Source: Peptoclostridium sp965368085 | GTDB taxonomy: Bacteria > Bacillota > Clostridia > Peptostreptococcales > Peptostreptococcaceae | Direction: 5' to 3' | Assembly (NCBI GenBank): GCA_965368085.1 | Contig: CBDULP010000008.1 | Coordinates: 1-64,000, forward strand | Length of the DNA stretch: 64,000 nt | Shown here: positions 17,001 through 25,909 of the stretch, in pieces | Numbering within the stretch: position 1 is the stretch's first letter | Layout: each line of letters begins with the position of its first letter | The notes under the pieces: generated by a model | Databases searched by the model: none | What the model saw: only the letters and a program-made list of their open reading frames with translations | What the model was told of the DNA's origin: nothing | Made by a program: the position numbers and the translations under genes

Positions 17001-18371
17001 ATGAACATGCTTCTTGAAATAAATGATTTTATAAACCGTATCGTCTGGGGTCCTCCAATGCTTGTGCTGCTTCTTGGTACCGGCATATACCTGACCATAA
17101 GGACCAGATTCCTTTCCATTTTCAAATTCGGATATGTCCTTAAAAGTACTCTTTTTAAGATATTCAAAAAAGAGCATGAGGGAGAAGGCGAGATATCACC
17201 TTTTCAGGCGCTTACCACGGCGCTTGCCTCAACAGTTGGTACCGGAAATATCGCTGGGGTCGCCACTGCAATAGCGCTTGGAGGGCCGGGGGCAATATTT
17301 TGGATGTGGATTTCAGCGCTGTTTGGAATGACCACAAAGTTCGGGGAAATAGTGCTGAGCATAAGGTACAGGGAAAAGACGCCAGATGACAGGTATCTGG
17401 GCGGGCCTATGTATTATATAGAAAAAGGTCTCGGCTTCAAATGGCTTGCGCTTTTATTTTCTCTGCTCGGGGCGCTGGCAGCCTTTGGAATAGGAAACAT
17501 GGTACAGGCGAACTCAGTTGCAGCCGCACTTGAGACTACCTTTGGAGTGGATAAGCTTGTGACAGGAATAGTTTTGGCCATCGCCGCAGGTACAGTTATA
17601 CTCGGCGGCATAAAGAGGATAGGTCACGTTACGGAAAAGCTCGTTCCGATTATGGCGGCCTTTTATATAATAGGTGCGTTAGTCGTAATATTTATAAACA
17701 TATCCAGTTTCCCGGAGACATTGTCGCTTATTTTCAGCAACGCATTCACGGGCACTGCCGCATTTGGCGGATTTGCCGGATCGACAATTGCCACAGCCAT
17801 GAGGTTCGGTGTTGCCAGGGGAATATTTTCAAACGAGGCGGGACTTGGCTCTGCTCCCATAGCACACGCCACGGCGACTACTGACCACCCTGTCCGCCAG
17901 GCGCTTTGGGGAGTGTTTGAAGTCTTTTCGGACACAATAGTTATATGTTCACTTACAGCTTTTGCTGTTATAAGCTCGGGTGCATGGAAGCTCATAGACC
18001 CTATAACAAATAAGATGTACACTGGCGCAGCTTTGACTTCCAAAGCATTCGACATGGGTCTTCCTGTCATAGGAGGGTATATAGTTTCAATAGGAATACT
18101 CTTGTTTGCATTTTCCACAATACTCGGCTGGGCGTTCTACGGCGAAAGATGTGCGGAATTTGCATTCGGTACAAAGATAATCAAATTTTACAGGATCGCA
18201 TGGATACTTTTCATAGTGGTTGGCGCCATAGGAGGCCTTGAAAGCATATGGATAATCGCAGATACACTTAACGGCCTCATGGCTATTCCTAACCTTGTAG
18301 GCCTTCTTGGACTCAGCGGAGTCATAATAAAGCTCACCAAGGAGTTTTTCTCTACAAAGGCCAATGAGTAA
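17001..18371 (+). CDS. Sodium:alanine/glycine symporter (AGCS family)
   Basis: This 456-residue Na+-coupled amino-acid carrier has about ten to twelve helices. Family signatures are present: GPPMLVLLLGTGIYLTIRT at the start, ALASTVGTGNIAGVATAI near residue 75 (Na+ and substrate site) and NEAGLGSAPIAHA near residue 285. The length matches the family. ATG at 17001 has AAGGGGGGAG; a TTG eighteen bases upstream gives a longer frame that would swallow this site. It fits an amino-acid fermenter living on alanine or glycine uptake. The leader has a small AAGTCC/GGACTT hairpin at 16905-16922 but no glycine riboswitch core. Confidence 0.92.
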   Translation: MNMLLEINDFINRIVWGPPMLVLLLGTGIYLTIRTRFLSIFKFGYVLKSTLFKIFKKEHEGEGEISPFQALTTALASTVGTGNIAGVATAIALGGPGAIFWMWISALFGMTTKFGEIVLSIRYREKTPDDRYLGGPMYYIEKGLGFKWLALLFSLLGALAAFGIGNMVQANSVAAALETTFGVDKLVTGIVLAIAAGTVILGGIKRIGHVTEKLVPIMAAFYIIGALVVIFINISSFPETLSLIFSNAFTGTAAFGGFAGSTIATAMRFGVARGIFSNEAGLGSAPIAHATATTDHPVRQALWGVFEVFSDTIVICSLTAFAVISSGAWKLIDPITNKMYTGAALTSKAFDMGLPVIGGYIVSIGILLFAFSTILGWAFYGERCAEFAFGTKIIKFYRIAWILFIVVGAIGGLESIWIIADTLNGLMAIPNLVGLLGLSGVIIKLTKEFFSTKANE

Positions 18372-18388
18372 AACTGATATGATTATTA

Positions 18389-18426
18389 AAAACCCGCTGC
18401 AGGGCTACATCCCTAGCAGCGGGTTT
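18389..18426. terminator. Bidirectional terminator
   Basis: AAACCCGCTGC and GCAGCGGGTTT pair across a short loop between the convergent symporter and polX genes. Confidence 0.85.
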
Positions 18427-18430
18427 CATT

Positions 18431-20149
18431 TTATCTATTACTAAGCAGTTTCTTAAGGTCATTGAAGCTTCTGGTGTTAATTACATTGTCGGCTTCAAGC
18501 CATCCTCGCCTTGCCTGCTTGACTCCTAAGCGCATGAAATCCAGTTCATTTACGCTGTGGGCGTCGGTTGATATTGCAACCATCACACCCATTTCCTTGG
18601 CCATTTTGCAGTATATGTCCGCCATGTCCAATCTAGCGGGCTGGGAGTTCAACTCCAAAACGCACCCCGCATCCTTGGCTCCCTTGATTATGCGCTCCAT
18701 ATCGACATCATATGCTTCCCTTATGTTTATCATCCGCCCTGTGGGGTGGGCAAGTATTGTAAAATAGGGATTGTTCATACCGCGTATAATCCTCTCCGTC
18801 TGCTTGTCACGTGAAAGGTTGAACTTATAGTGGACTCCGCATACGACCATGTCCAGCCTTTTCAATATCTTGTCAGGCAGATCGAGCGAACCGTCTTCAA
18901 GTATGTCCACCTCTATGCTTTTCAGTATGACGATGCCATCCAGTTTTTCATTGAGACGGTCAATCTCGCCAATCTGGCGGGCAAGCCGTTCGACATTCAA
19001 CCCCCGAGCCACGGTAAGTCTTTTGGAGTGGTCGGATATCGCCAGATACTCATATCCTTTTTCCCTGGCTGCCAAAGCCATCTCTTCAAGAGTGGATCTG
19101 CCGTCTGTTTCATTTGTATGAGAATGGAGATCCCCCCTGATATCGTCAACAGTTATGAGTTTTGGCAGCTTTTTGTTTTTCGCAGCCTCTATCTCGCCTC
19201 TGTTTTCCCTGAGCTCGGGCTCTATGTATGGAAGACCCAGCTGCTCATATACGGCCTTTTCCGTCTTTCCCGAAACGCGGACATCTCCTTTAAAAACTCC
19301 ATATTCATTTATCTTAAGCCCTTTTTCCAATGCCAGCTGCCTCACCGCCACATTATGTTCCTTTGAGCCCGTGAAATAGCAAAGCGCTGCGCCATAGCTG
19401 ATTTGGGGTACAGCCCTTAAATCCACCTGAATGCCGTAGCGAAGGAGAGCGCTTGAGCGTGTCTTGCCCTTGGCTACAACCTCCTCCACCTCTTCATATT
19501 CAACAAAGTGTTCCATTACATTTGAGCCCCTCTTGTGAGTGACCAGTATATCCAAATCTCCCACAGTTTCCATGCCCCTTCTGTAGCTTCCTGCTATTTC
19601 CACTGTTTTTACCCCTTCACACTCTTTAAGGTATTCAACAAGCGGCATTGCAATCTCCTGTGCAACTGAAATATTGAACCGCCTTTTCCTAGTTTCACTT
19701 TGTCTTATTCCATCCATTATGGCCTGTTCCAATTTGGCGTCAAACCCTCTAAGGCTTTTAATCCTGCCTTCTTTTGCAGCTTTTTCAAGCTGTTTAAGGC
19801 TCTTTATTCCCAGTTCTCTATATAGTGCAGCCGTTCTCACGGGACCCAGGCCCCTTATATTTGTGATTTCAACAAGTTCCAAAGGCATGGTGCTTGTGAG
19901 CTCTTCAAACTGTGGAAAGCTTCCCGTCTCGACAATTTCAGCTATCTTTTCAGCCAAGTCCTTGCCTATTCCAGGCAGCTTTGTAAGGTCTTCCCCCTCT
20001 TTAATCATATCTGCAACGCTTTTGGAAAGGTTTGAAATATTGTAAGCCGCAGTCCTGTATGCATTCACGTGAAACCTGTTTTCACCTTCTATCTCCAGAA
20101 GATCGGCATAATCATTGAAAATTTTGGATATATAAAAATTGTTTACCAT
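18431..20149 (-). CDS. polX: DNA polymerase/3'-5' exonuclease PolX
   Basis: This 572-residue bacterial family X polymerase acts in base excision and gap-filling repair. The N-terminal 8-kDa domain has helix-hairpin-helix elements (LPGIGKDLAEKIAEI near 55, IRGLGPVRTAALY near 97). The polymerase palm has GSYRRGMETVGDLDILV near 187, with two catalytic Asp, and VDLRAVP with the third. The C-terminal PHP domain (from ~335) starts DLHSHTNETDGRSTLEEM and carries ISDHSKR, LAHPTGR and ISTDAH metal ligands, giving 3'-5' exonuclease activity. All motifs are intact and the length is normal. It is transcribed alone, ending at the shared terminator. Confidence 0.95.
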   Translation of the reverse strand: MVNNFYISKIFNDYADLLEIEGENRFHVNAYRTAAYNISNLSKSVADMIKEGEDLTKLPGIGKDLAEKIAEIVETGSFPQFEELTSTMPLELVEITNIRGLGPVRTAALYRELGIKSLKQLEKAAKEGRIKSLRGFDAKLEQAIMDGIRQSETRKRRFNISVAQEIAMPLVEYLKECEGVKTVEIAGSYRRGMETVGDLDILVTHKRGSNVMEHFVEYEEVEEVVAKGKTRSSALLRYGIQVDLRAVPQISYGAALCYFTGSKEHNVAVRQLALEKGLKINEYGVFKGDVRVSGKTEKAVYEQLGLPYIEPELRENRGEIEAAKNKKLPKLITVDDIRGDLHSHTNETDGRSTLEEMALAAREKGYEYLAISDHSKRLTVARGLNVERLARQIGEIDRLNEKLDGIVILKSIEVDILEDGSLDLPDKILKRLDMVVCGVHYKFNLSRDKQTERIIRGMNNPYFTILAHPTGRMINIREAYDVDMERIIKGAKDAGCVLELNSQPARLDMADIYCKMAKEMGVMVAISTDAHSVNELDFMRLGVKQARRGWLEADNVINTRSFNDLKKLLSNR

Positions 20150-20283
20150 GCCACCACACCTCGCAAAGTGAAATATAAATCATCACTGATCTTTTTATTC
20201 TTAATATGAATTTCAAATCACTACTTTATAAGCCAAAAGAAACTTTCTTATACGCATATACCCTTTCAAATCCAACGAATACA

Positions 20284-21189
20284 CTAAGCTTTAGGCCAAT
20301 GCGATATTATGGGATCCTTTTCAATATATTTGTCATACGCAATAAGCATTACATTTATAACCGCCAAAGCCGCAAAGCCCGCAATTCCTGTGATTCCCAC
20401 CAACAGGTCGCTGCCTCCTAAAACAAGCATTATCGATATCCCATATACGCCATTAAGAGTTCCATGGGTTATCGAAGCCGCAATTACTGATTTCGATTTA
20501 ATCCTTATATAATTCAGCAGCGGCGTGAAAAGAATGCACCATGCAATCATCATGAGCGCGCCCACTCTTGGATGCTGAGGATAATTATGGCCCTGCAGTA
20601 TCAATGGCGCATGCCAGACTCCCCATATGAAGCCTATTGCCATAGAAGCCTTCCAAAATCCCAGGGGCTTGAACTCCTCCAATAAGAATCCTCTCCAGCC
20701 GAGCTCTTCTCCAAATGCCGCAACAGCATTTACTGTAGCGCCGGCCAGTAGTCCCTGCAATAGCGCCATCCATATTGGATGTACGGGCATAGCGTCAATC
20801 TGCTCCTTAAGCTGCATTATCTGCTCAGGGGTAAGCACTTCTTTGAACCTTTCGAACATCCCCTCCATATTTGGCGCATACTCAACGCCTGGAATCAGCA
20901 GTGAAATGCCAAATGTTAAAAATGCCAATACAGCCGGAGCAATCCACCCTATGAAAAACCACCTGTTTAGTTTAAATGAAATGCCGAAATTCTCTTTTAC
21001 TTTTTCTTTGTAAATGATTTTTTGGACAAATAGAGCTGTAACGCCTGGAACAAGCATGTATCCCACTCCAAGTGCAATCCAGCTGAGCCTGGTCAAACTA
21101 CCTCCCCCCGAGTAAAAAAGCACAGCCATTCCCCAGTCAAGTGAAAATGTAATCGCCATGAAAATGGATATCTTTTTTGCATTCAGCAT
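20284..21189 (-). CDS. CPBP-family intramembrane metalloprotease
   Basis: This 301-residue polytopic protein of the CAAX protease/bacteriocin-processing (Abi) family has about eight membrane segments. The signature motifs are complete: EELGWRGFLLEE (EExxxR) near residue 173, GFIWGVWHAPL (FxxxH-type) near 195, and ITHGTLNG (HxxxN) near 255. These form the intramembrane glutamic/metal active site. Substrate is unknown; relatives process prenylated proteins or bacteriocins, or confer immunity. The start at 21189 follows AGGGGGG with six-base spacing; a longer frame begins at 21216. No bacteriocin gene is seen beside it. Confidence 0.88.
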   Translation of the reverse strand: MLNAKKISIFMAITFSLDWGMAVLFYSGGGSLTRLSWIALGVGYMLVPGVTALFVQKIIYKEKVKENFGISFKLNRWFFIGWIAPAVLAFLTFGISLLIPGVEYAPNMEGMFERFKEVLTPEQIMQLKEQIDAMPVHPIWMALLQGLLAGATVNAVAAFGEELGWRGFLLEEFKPLGFWKASMAIGFIWGVWHAPLILQGHNYPQHPRVGALMMIAWCILFTPLLNYIRIKSKSVIAASITHGTLNGVYGISIMLVLGGSDLLVGITGIAGFAALAVINVMLIAYDKYIEKDPIISHWPKA

Positions 21190-21380
21190 TTTCAGCCCCC
21201 CTGTCACTTTCAACATTCCACCCTTGTACGCCCGTCAGCCTTAATAAGCTTTTGAATATGGAATCCACTCTGCAATTCTTGTAATTCAGCACAAAACCAT
21301 ATTAAATTATATACCCATTATTATGCAAAAGGCCTATATGATATTTTTAATTCAAACATTTGACTTGTTTTGAATATAAA

Positions 21381-21427
21381 AACAGACGGCCGGAGTGCTT
21401 TACTCAGCACTCCGACTGCCTGTTTCC
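21381..21427 (-). terminator. Terminator overlapping a stop codon
   Basis: On the minus strand, AACAGGCAGTCGGAGTGC and GCACTCCGGCCGTCTGTT pair and are followed by a T run. The upstream arm is coding, and the stop codon of the lipoprotein gene is in the loop. Confidence 0.8.
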
Positions 21428-22032
21428 TGTTCGTCTTCAAATGAAATTTTGAGCATATATCCCCAGGGAGACCCCTTTACCGAATCCTCTATGCCTCCGG
21501 TTCTCATCTCGTCTCCCGCGACAAGGCCCCAAACTATATATTCCTCGTCGTCGGACCCTTCAAGAGTTTCGTTAAGCTTCACATCTCCCCAGCCGTACGA
21601 GCTGTCGAACCTTTCTATGTATCCTTTTGAGCTTGAATATCCCGAGTCGTCTCCCACTGCTATTGTCCTTACCATATATGGAGAGGTTTCCATGTTGTCG
21701 AGGTACATCCCCTTAAGGGATGTGCTGACCCTTCCATCGAATCCCTTTTCAACGGAAGTCCAATATCCTCCCCCCGACTCCTCGAGCTTTCCATACTTCC
21801 ATATCTCATAGCTGCATTTCATGCCCTTCTTGTCTCCGTTGTACTCAACCTCCACACAGCCGCCGCTTATTCCCAGGTGGGGCTCAAGAGCTTTCAGGTC
21901 GCCCTCAAAAAGAGTTGACGGCTTTATCACAACCTCCGGCCTGCCTGTTACCCCTGCATCGCCGCTGCACCCCGCACAAACCGCTCCTGCAAGCAGTGCG
22001 GCAAGTATAATTAACATTTTACTTTTTTTCAA
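21400..22032 (-). CDS. Lipoprotein of unknown function
   Basis: This protein of about 210 residues has a short lipoprotein signal ending AVCAGC, so the mature protein is lipid-anchored on the outer face of the membrane. The rest is acidic and rich in Gly, Ser, Tyr and Trp (for example DDSGYSSSKGYIERF), and looks like a beta-rich extracytoplasmic domain that I do not recognise. AAGGGGGA is spaced best for a TTG start at 22032 (MKKSKML), with GTG at 22038 as alternative. It is divergent from the small membrane protein at 22160. The 3' end doubles as terminator stem. Confidence 0.7.
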   Translation of the reverse strand: MKKSKMLIILAALLAGAVCAGCSGDAGVTGRPEVVIKPSTLFEGDLKALEPHLGISGGCVEVEYNGDKKGMKCSYEIWKYGKLEESGGGYWTSVEKGFDGRVSTSLKGMYLDNMETSPYMVRTIAVGDDSGYSSSKGYIERFDSSYGWGDVKLNETLEGSDDEEYIVWGLVAGDEMRTGGIEDSVKGSPWGYMLKISFEDEQETGSRSAE

Positions 22033-22159
22033 AATCACATCCCCCTTTCCATTTCATGTATATCCACATTGTACCATATTCACATATATTGCGCTGTTGT
22101 CCTTTTTTCAATTTGAATGTACAATTGTATGTATACTAAACTTTACGGATGGTGAAAAA

Positions 22160-22417
22160 ATGAACTCAAAAGACAAAAACGGCAACGGTAAAAACGCCCC
22201 AAAAGCAGATCCTCTATTCGCAAGAAAGCCCCCTAAAAAGCCTTCATTTTTCAATTCATGGAAGTTCCAGTCGGGGGCGGCAATAGTAATTACAATGATA
22301 TGCGCATACGCTTATTTCATACTCCATACTCCAATACAGCCAATACTTGTGGGCCTGGCATCGCTTTTTGCGGGAATAATACTCCTCAACATATTCATAG
22401 GAATGTTCATGGATTAG
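22160..22417 (+). CDS. Small two-helix membrane protein
   Basis: This 85-residue protein has a hydrophilic, Lys/Pro/Asn-rich N-terminus (ADPLFARKPPKKPSFF). Two hydrophobic segments follow (SGAAIVITMICAYAYFIL and ILVGLASLFAGIILLNIF). The reading frame is longer upstream, but the ATG at 22160, after a weak GGATGGTG, gives a sensible protein. A strong terminator lies 50 bases downstream. No family is recognised. It may be a membrane-embedded accessory or stress protein, but no role is supported. Confidence 0.55.
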   Translation: MNSKDKNGNGKNAPKADPLFARKPPKKPSFFNSWKFQSGAAIVITMICAYAYFILHTPIQPILVGLASLFAGIILLNIFIGMFMD

Positions 22418-22469
22418 GTATTCGGCGCGCTGCAGGTTCATATTACTTGCTTGCATTTTTATCAGCAAA

Positions 22470-22516
22470 AAAAGCCATCACATGCGAGAATAAATCGCTC
22501 GCATGTGATGGCTTTT
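22470..22516. terminator. Bidirectional terminator
   Basis: AAAAGCCATCACATGCGAG and CTCGCATGTGATGGCTTTT form a perfect 19-bp stem between the convergent small membrane protein and MATE genes. Confidence 0.88.
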
Positions 22517-22540
22517 CAATTGATTGTTTTTATATTTTAA

Positions 22541-23899
22541 TTATGCTGCTCTTCTTATTTCACTCGTCACATTGTTTATCCAATTTCCAGAGTTGTACCT
22601 CTTCATGCACACGAACACCCTTACAAGCTCTTCTGTAAGCACTAACGCATACACATGCTCCGCATTCATATGGAGCACGAAAGCGCTTATAAAGCATATT
22701 GGAACGCCTATGAGCCACATCGTCACAAGCTCTATGGCAAGGGCCGTCTTGGCGTCTCCGCCGCCTCTCATTATCCCTACTATCAAAAGAGTATTTATGA
22801 ATTTAAGCGGCATTGCAAATGAAGTCACATACATCATGTATCTTGTCATATGCATCACTTTGCTTGAAATATTGTATATGGAAAGTATATAAGGCGTGCT
22901 CACATAAAGCATTATTCCCATCAAAACGGACATTCCAATAGACATTTTAACAAAGTTCGAGGCGTAGTATTTCGCCCTGTCGTATTCATTTCTTCCAACT
23001 TCTTTTCCTACCATTACGCTGGAAGCGTTAGCAACGGCAAACAGCACAGTCATAAAAACATTCTGGACTGCCATGCATATTTGAACTGCCGCTATCGACT
23101 CCGTTCCAAGCCTTCCATAGACTACAGAATACATTGTCATTCCTATTCCCCAGCAAAGATCATTTACTATTACAGGCACCGCTGTCTTTAGAGCATTTTT
23201 CAAGAATTCAAAGTCAAAGCATGTCATCTCATGAATGCTTGATTTTATTGTGTGGTTCTTCAGGTATACCGAGAATACTATTACCATCATTTCAACAGCC
23301 CTTGCTATCAGCGTCGCATATGCGGCCCCTACAACTCCCATTGGGGGAAATCCAAGCTTTCCGAATATGAAAGCGTAGTTGAAAACTATGTTGAACACAA
23401 GCGCTATTGCACTCGACACCATTGGAAGCACTGTCTTTTCCACTCCCCTGCTCGCAAATCCGAATGCCATGGACACCGCCATGAACACATAACTCAGGCA
23501 GACAGTTTTAAGGTACATCGCTCCTATACTCTTTACAGCCTGGTCACTTGTGAATATCTCTATTATGTTTTCAGTTACCAGTATTCCTCCAATTACAAAT
23601 ACAGCACTTGCGGCAAGTCCGCTCATAAGGGCGATTCCAAGCACCTTTTTGATATTATTTACATCCTTGCTCCCCCAAAACTGCGCTATCAAAACCCCGC
23701 ATCCCGAATTTATCCCCATCAGTATGAGGTTGAATATAAAAAAGTACTGGTTTGCTATTCCCAGGCCTGCAACCGAATTGTCCCCAAGTTTTCCCACCAT
23801 GAAGCTGTCCATAAGGTTTACGGAAGTGCTTATGAAATACTGTATCATTATGGGAATTGCTATCACCAGCAATCTATTATAAAATTTTTTCTTTTCCAT
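22541..23899 (-). CDS. MATE-family efflux transporter
   Basis: This 452-residue multidrug and toxin extrusion protein has 12 helices in two halves. The first half begins IPIMIQYFISTSVNLMDSFMVG, with GLGIANQYF following. The second half has PVIVNDLCWGIGMTMYSVV. Transport is driven by Na+ or H+; the drug range cannot be told. ATG at 23899 follows GGGAGGAA with good spacing. The reading frame runs on upstream through a leader with a promoter and a terminator-like hairpin, which I treat as untranslated. Convergent with the small membrane protein. A second MATE gene lies at 31082. Confidence 0.9.
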   Translation of the reverse strand: MEKKKFYNRLLVIAIPIMIQYFISTSVNLMDSFMVGKLGDNSVAGLGIANQYFFIFNLILMGINSGCGVLIAQFWGSKDVNNIKKVLGIALMSGLAASAVFVIGGILVTENIIEIFTSDQAVKSIGAMYLKTVCLSYVFMAVSMAFGFASRGVEKTVLPMVSSAIALVFNIVFNYAFIFGKLGFPPMGVVGAAYATLIARAVEMMVIVFSVYLKNHTIKSSIHEMTCFDFEFLKNALKTAVPVIVNDLCWGIGMTMYSVVYGRLGTESIAAVQICMAVQNVFMTVLFAVANASSVMVGKEVGRNEYDRAKYYASNFVKMSIGMSVLMGIMLYVSTPYILSIYNISSKVMHMTRYMMYVTSFAMPLKFINTLLIVGIMRGGGDAKTALAIELVTMWLIGVPICFISAFVLHMNAEHVYALVLTEELVRVFVCMKRYNSGNWINNVTSEIRRAA

Positions 23900-23952
23900 G
23901 TCTTCCTCCCATTTCATTGAATTTATTCCAAAAATTTTAAAACCCAATAAAA

Positions 23953-23987
23953 AAATCACTTCAATCTCGGAAAGATTAAAGTGATTT
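23953..23987 (-). promoter_or_regulatory. Attenuator-like hairpin in the MATE leader
   Basis: Two 15-base arms, AAATCACTTCAATCT (23953-23967) and AGATTAAAGTGATTT (23973-23987), pair with one mismatch. On the minus strand the stem is followed at once by a run of seven T. It lies between the promoter at 24035-24063 and the MATE start, 53 bases upstream of it, so as an intrinsic terminator it would act before the gene. Confidence 0.65.
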
Positions 23988-24034
23988 GCCTTCACTACTT
24001 AGTTTATATGGTTTTATGTCTTTTTCAATTACTC

Positions 24035-24063
24035 ATTCTAACACAAGTCCATTTTCATTTCAA
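24035..24063 (-). promoter_or_regulatory. Sigma-A-type promoter of the MATE gene
   Basis: Read on the minus strand: TTGAAA (24058-24063), a 17-base spacer, then TAGAAT (24035-24040). It is located after the terminator of the upstream rhodanese gene. Confidence 0.6.
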
Positions 24064-24105
24064 TAGACTCGAATTATTTTTTTCAATTTTTATCCGGTAG
24101 TATAT

Positions 24106-24136
24106 AAAGCCCCCGGACACTATGTCCGGAGGCTTT
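24106..24136 (-). terminator. Terminator of the rhodanese gene
   Basis: AAAGCCCCCGGACA and GTCCGGAGGCTTT pair with a short loop, 33 bases past the stop codon. Confidence 0.8.
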
Positions 24137-24168
24137 ATTTCTATTATGAGTGTTTGTTTTGCTGCACA

Positions 24169-25644
24169 TTACTGCTTGTATCCTGTCGAATCCATAGGAA
24201 GGCCAGGAGCATCCTTTGGAACTCCCTTTTCTTTTCTTGGAGTGTCGCTCTTAAGGTGCCACTCATACCATCCACCGTCATATACGCATATGTCTTCCCA
24301 TCCCATTGCCTTTGCGTACATGTACGTCTCGCTGGCTCTCCAGCCTGTTCCACAGTGGAAAGATACTTTCTTTTCAGGTACTATTCCCCAGTCATTCCAC
24401 CTGCTTGCCATTATATGGTAGTTAAACATAGTATTGTCCACATTCCTGTAGTCTTCCATGTGGTAAGGGTCTGATCCCGCATATCCAAATCTTGAATTTG
24501 CAATGTCTCCAGCCTCTCCTATATACGTGTATCCGCTCACCTCGCAGATGTACTCAGGCCAGCTTCTTATCGAAGCCACAACGCTGTTTTCATCATTTAC
24601 TATTTTCATCTCTTCGTCAAAGTCTATGAGAATGTCAGGTCTTGCAGGAATTTCAACGCCAAACTCAGCTGCCGGCTCAGGCTTTACGGTGCCCTCTTCA
24701 AGAGGCATGTTGTCCATATTCCATCTTTCTATTCCGCCGTTTAGTATTCTCACGTCTTCAACACCCGCATACATCATTACTGCCGCGCATCTTGAAGCTG
24801 CAGTGGTGTTAGGTCCGTAAATCACTACAAGAGTGTCCTTTGTTATTCCCATGCCAAGAAGAATCTCTTCTATCTTCTCGTCGCCAGGCCTGTTCCAGAA
24901 CTTTTCTTTTTCTTCCTGAGGTATGAACTCGTAATCTGCTAGAACCCTTGATCCCGGAACGTGATTAAGGCTGTCATCTATATGTATTGCGCCCTTTATG
25001 TGGCCCTTTTCATAATTGGCCTCGTCTTTCCCGAAGCTAAGCTCTACAATCTTGTAAGGTCTTCCGTCATATGTATCAGGATTTTTGCCGTCCACAAGAT
25101 CTTGAACCCACTGAGGATGTACAAGCAGCTCGTAGTGAGGCATGCTCTCCATTGGAAGGCTCTCATCTTTGGCCCACTCATTAGCTCCGCCTTCAAGCAC
25201 TGATACGTTTTCATATCCAAGCTCTACAAGCTTTGAAAATGCTTCATCTGCTGCATTCGAATCACTGCCGTAAAGAATTATGTTCTTTCCTGGAACTATG
25301 TCCCTTCTTTCAAGCTCATTTCTAAGCTCCTTGTCGTCACCTATAATCGAGAACCAGTCATTCGGAAAATCCATTGCACCCTTTATATGGCCTCCCCTTT
25401 CGGCTTCCACAGGCCACCCTATGTATTCAGATTCAGCCCTCAGGTCAACAAACAGATTGTTTTCATCTTCAACCATGCCCCTAGCATCTTCAATGCTCAC
25501 CATAGTCTTTTCAGCTTCTGCGCCGCTTTCTTCCTTAATGTCTCCAGAAGTCGAGCAGGCAGTCATGGCAAATACCATGGTTGCAAAAATCATAGCCATA
25601 ACAAATTTTTTCAAATTTTTCACCCTTTTCTGTGTTTTAGTCAT
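24169..25644 (-). CDS. Lipoprotein with three rhodanese domains
   Basis: This protein of up to 491 residues has a lipoprotein signal (AMTAC, Cys30) and three sulfurtransferase-like domains in a row. Domain 1 (~50-165) has FVDLRAESEY and GHIKGA, but YGSDSNAA at the active loop. Domain 2 (~175-320) has GHIKGAIHIDD and IYGPNTTAA. Neither has a catalytic Cys. Domain 3 (~345-480) has HCGTGWRAS near 431, with Cys, and ends PMDSTGYKQ. It is probably a surface sulfurtransferase with one active and two structural domains; thiosulfate is the family default substrate. The start is uncertain: ATG at 25644 has a weak site, and an in-frame TTG ten codons later follows GGGTG. Confidence 0.87.
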   Translation of the reverse strand: MTKTQKRVKNLKKFVMAMIFATMVFAMTACSTSGDIKEESGAEAEKTMVSIEDARGMVEDENNLFVDLRAESEYIGWPVEAERGGHIKGAMDFPNDWFSIIGDDKELRNELERRDIVPGKNIILYGSDSNAADEAFSKLVELGYENVSVLEGGANEWAKDESLPMESMPHYELLVHPQWVQDLVDGKNPDTYDGRPYKIVELSFGKDEANYEKGHIKGAIHIDDSLNHVPGSRVLADYEFIPQEEKEKFWNRPGDEKIEEILLGMGITKDTLVVIYGPNTTAASRCAAVMMYAGVEDVRILNGGIERWNMDNMPLEEGTVKPEPAAEFGVEIPARPDILIDFDEEMKIVNDENSVVASIRSWPEYICEVSGYTYIGEAGDIANSRFGYAGSDPYHMEDYRNVDNTMFNYHIMASRWNDWGIVPEKKVSFHCGTGWRASETYMYAKAMGWEDICVYDGGWYEWHLKSDTPRKEKGVPKDAPGLPMDSTGYKQ

Positions 25645-25909
25645 ACATGATTAACCCAGTATCGCTTTTTGATGCAATGTACTCCTTATAATTCCAATTC
25701 AAAAATATGTAACAACGCACATGTGCAAACAAAAATTACAGTTTAATCCATGGATACCAACTATTATAGTGCCGTATGAATAACTATTCAAGCCCAACGC
25801 ATCATTATAGAATATTTCTATGCATCATTACTCTCCTATAGCTTTTCATTATATTTGTTCCCCTGAAAGCCATGTTATTGTACATTTTGAATATTTTTAA
25901 ACACATACA

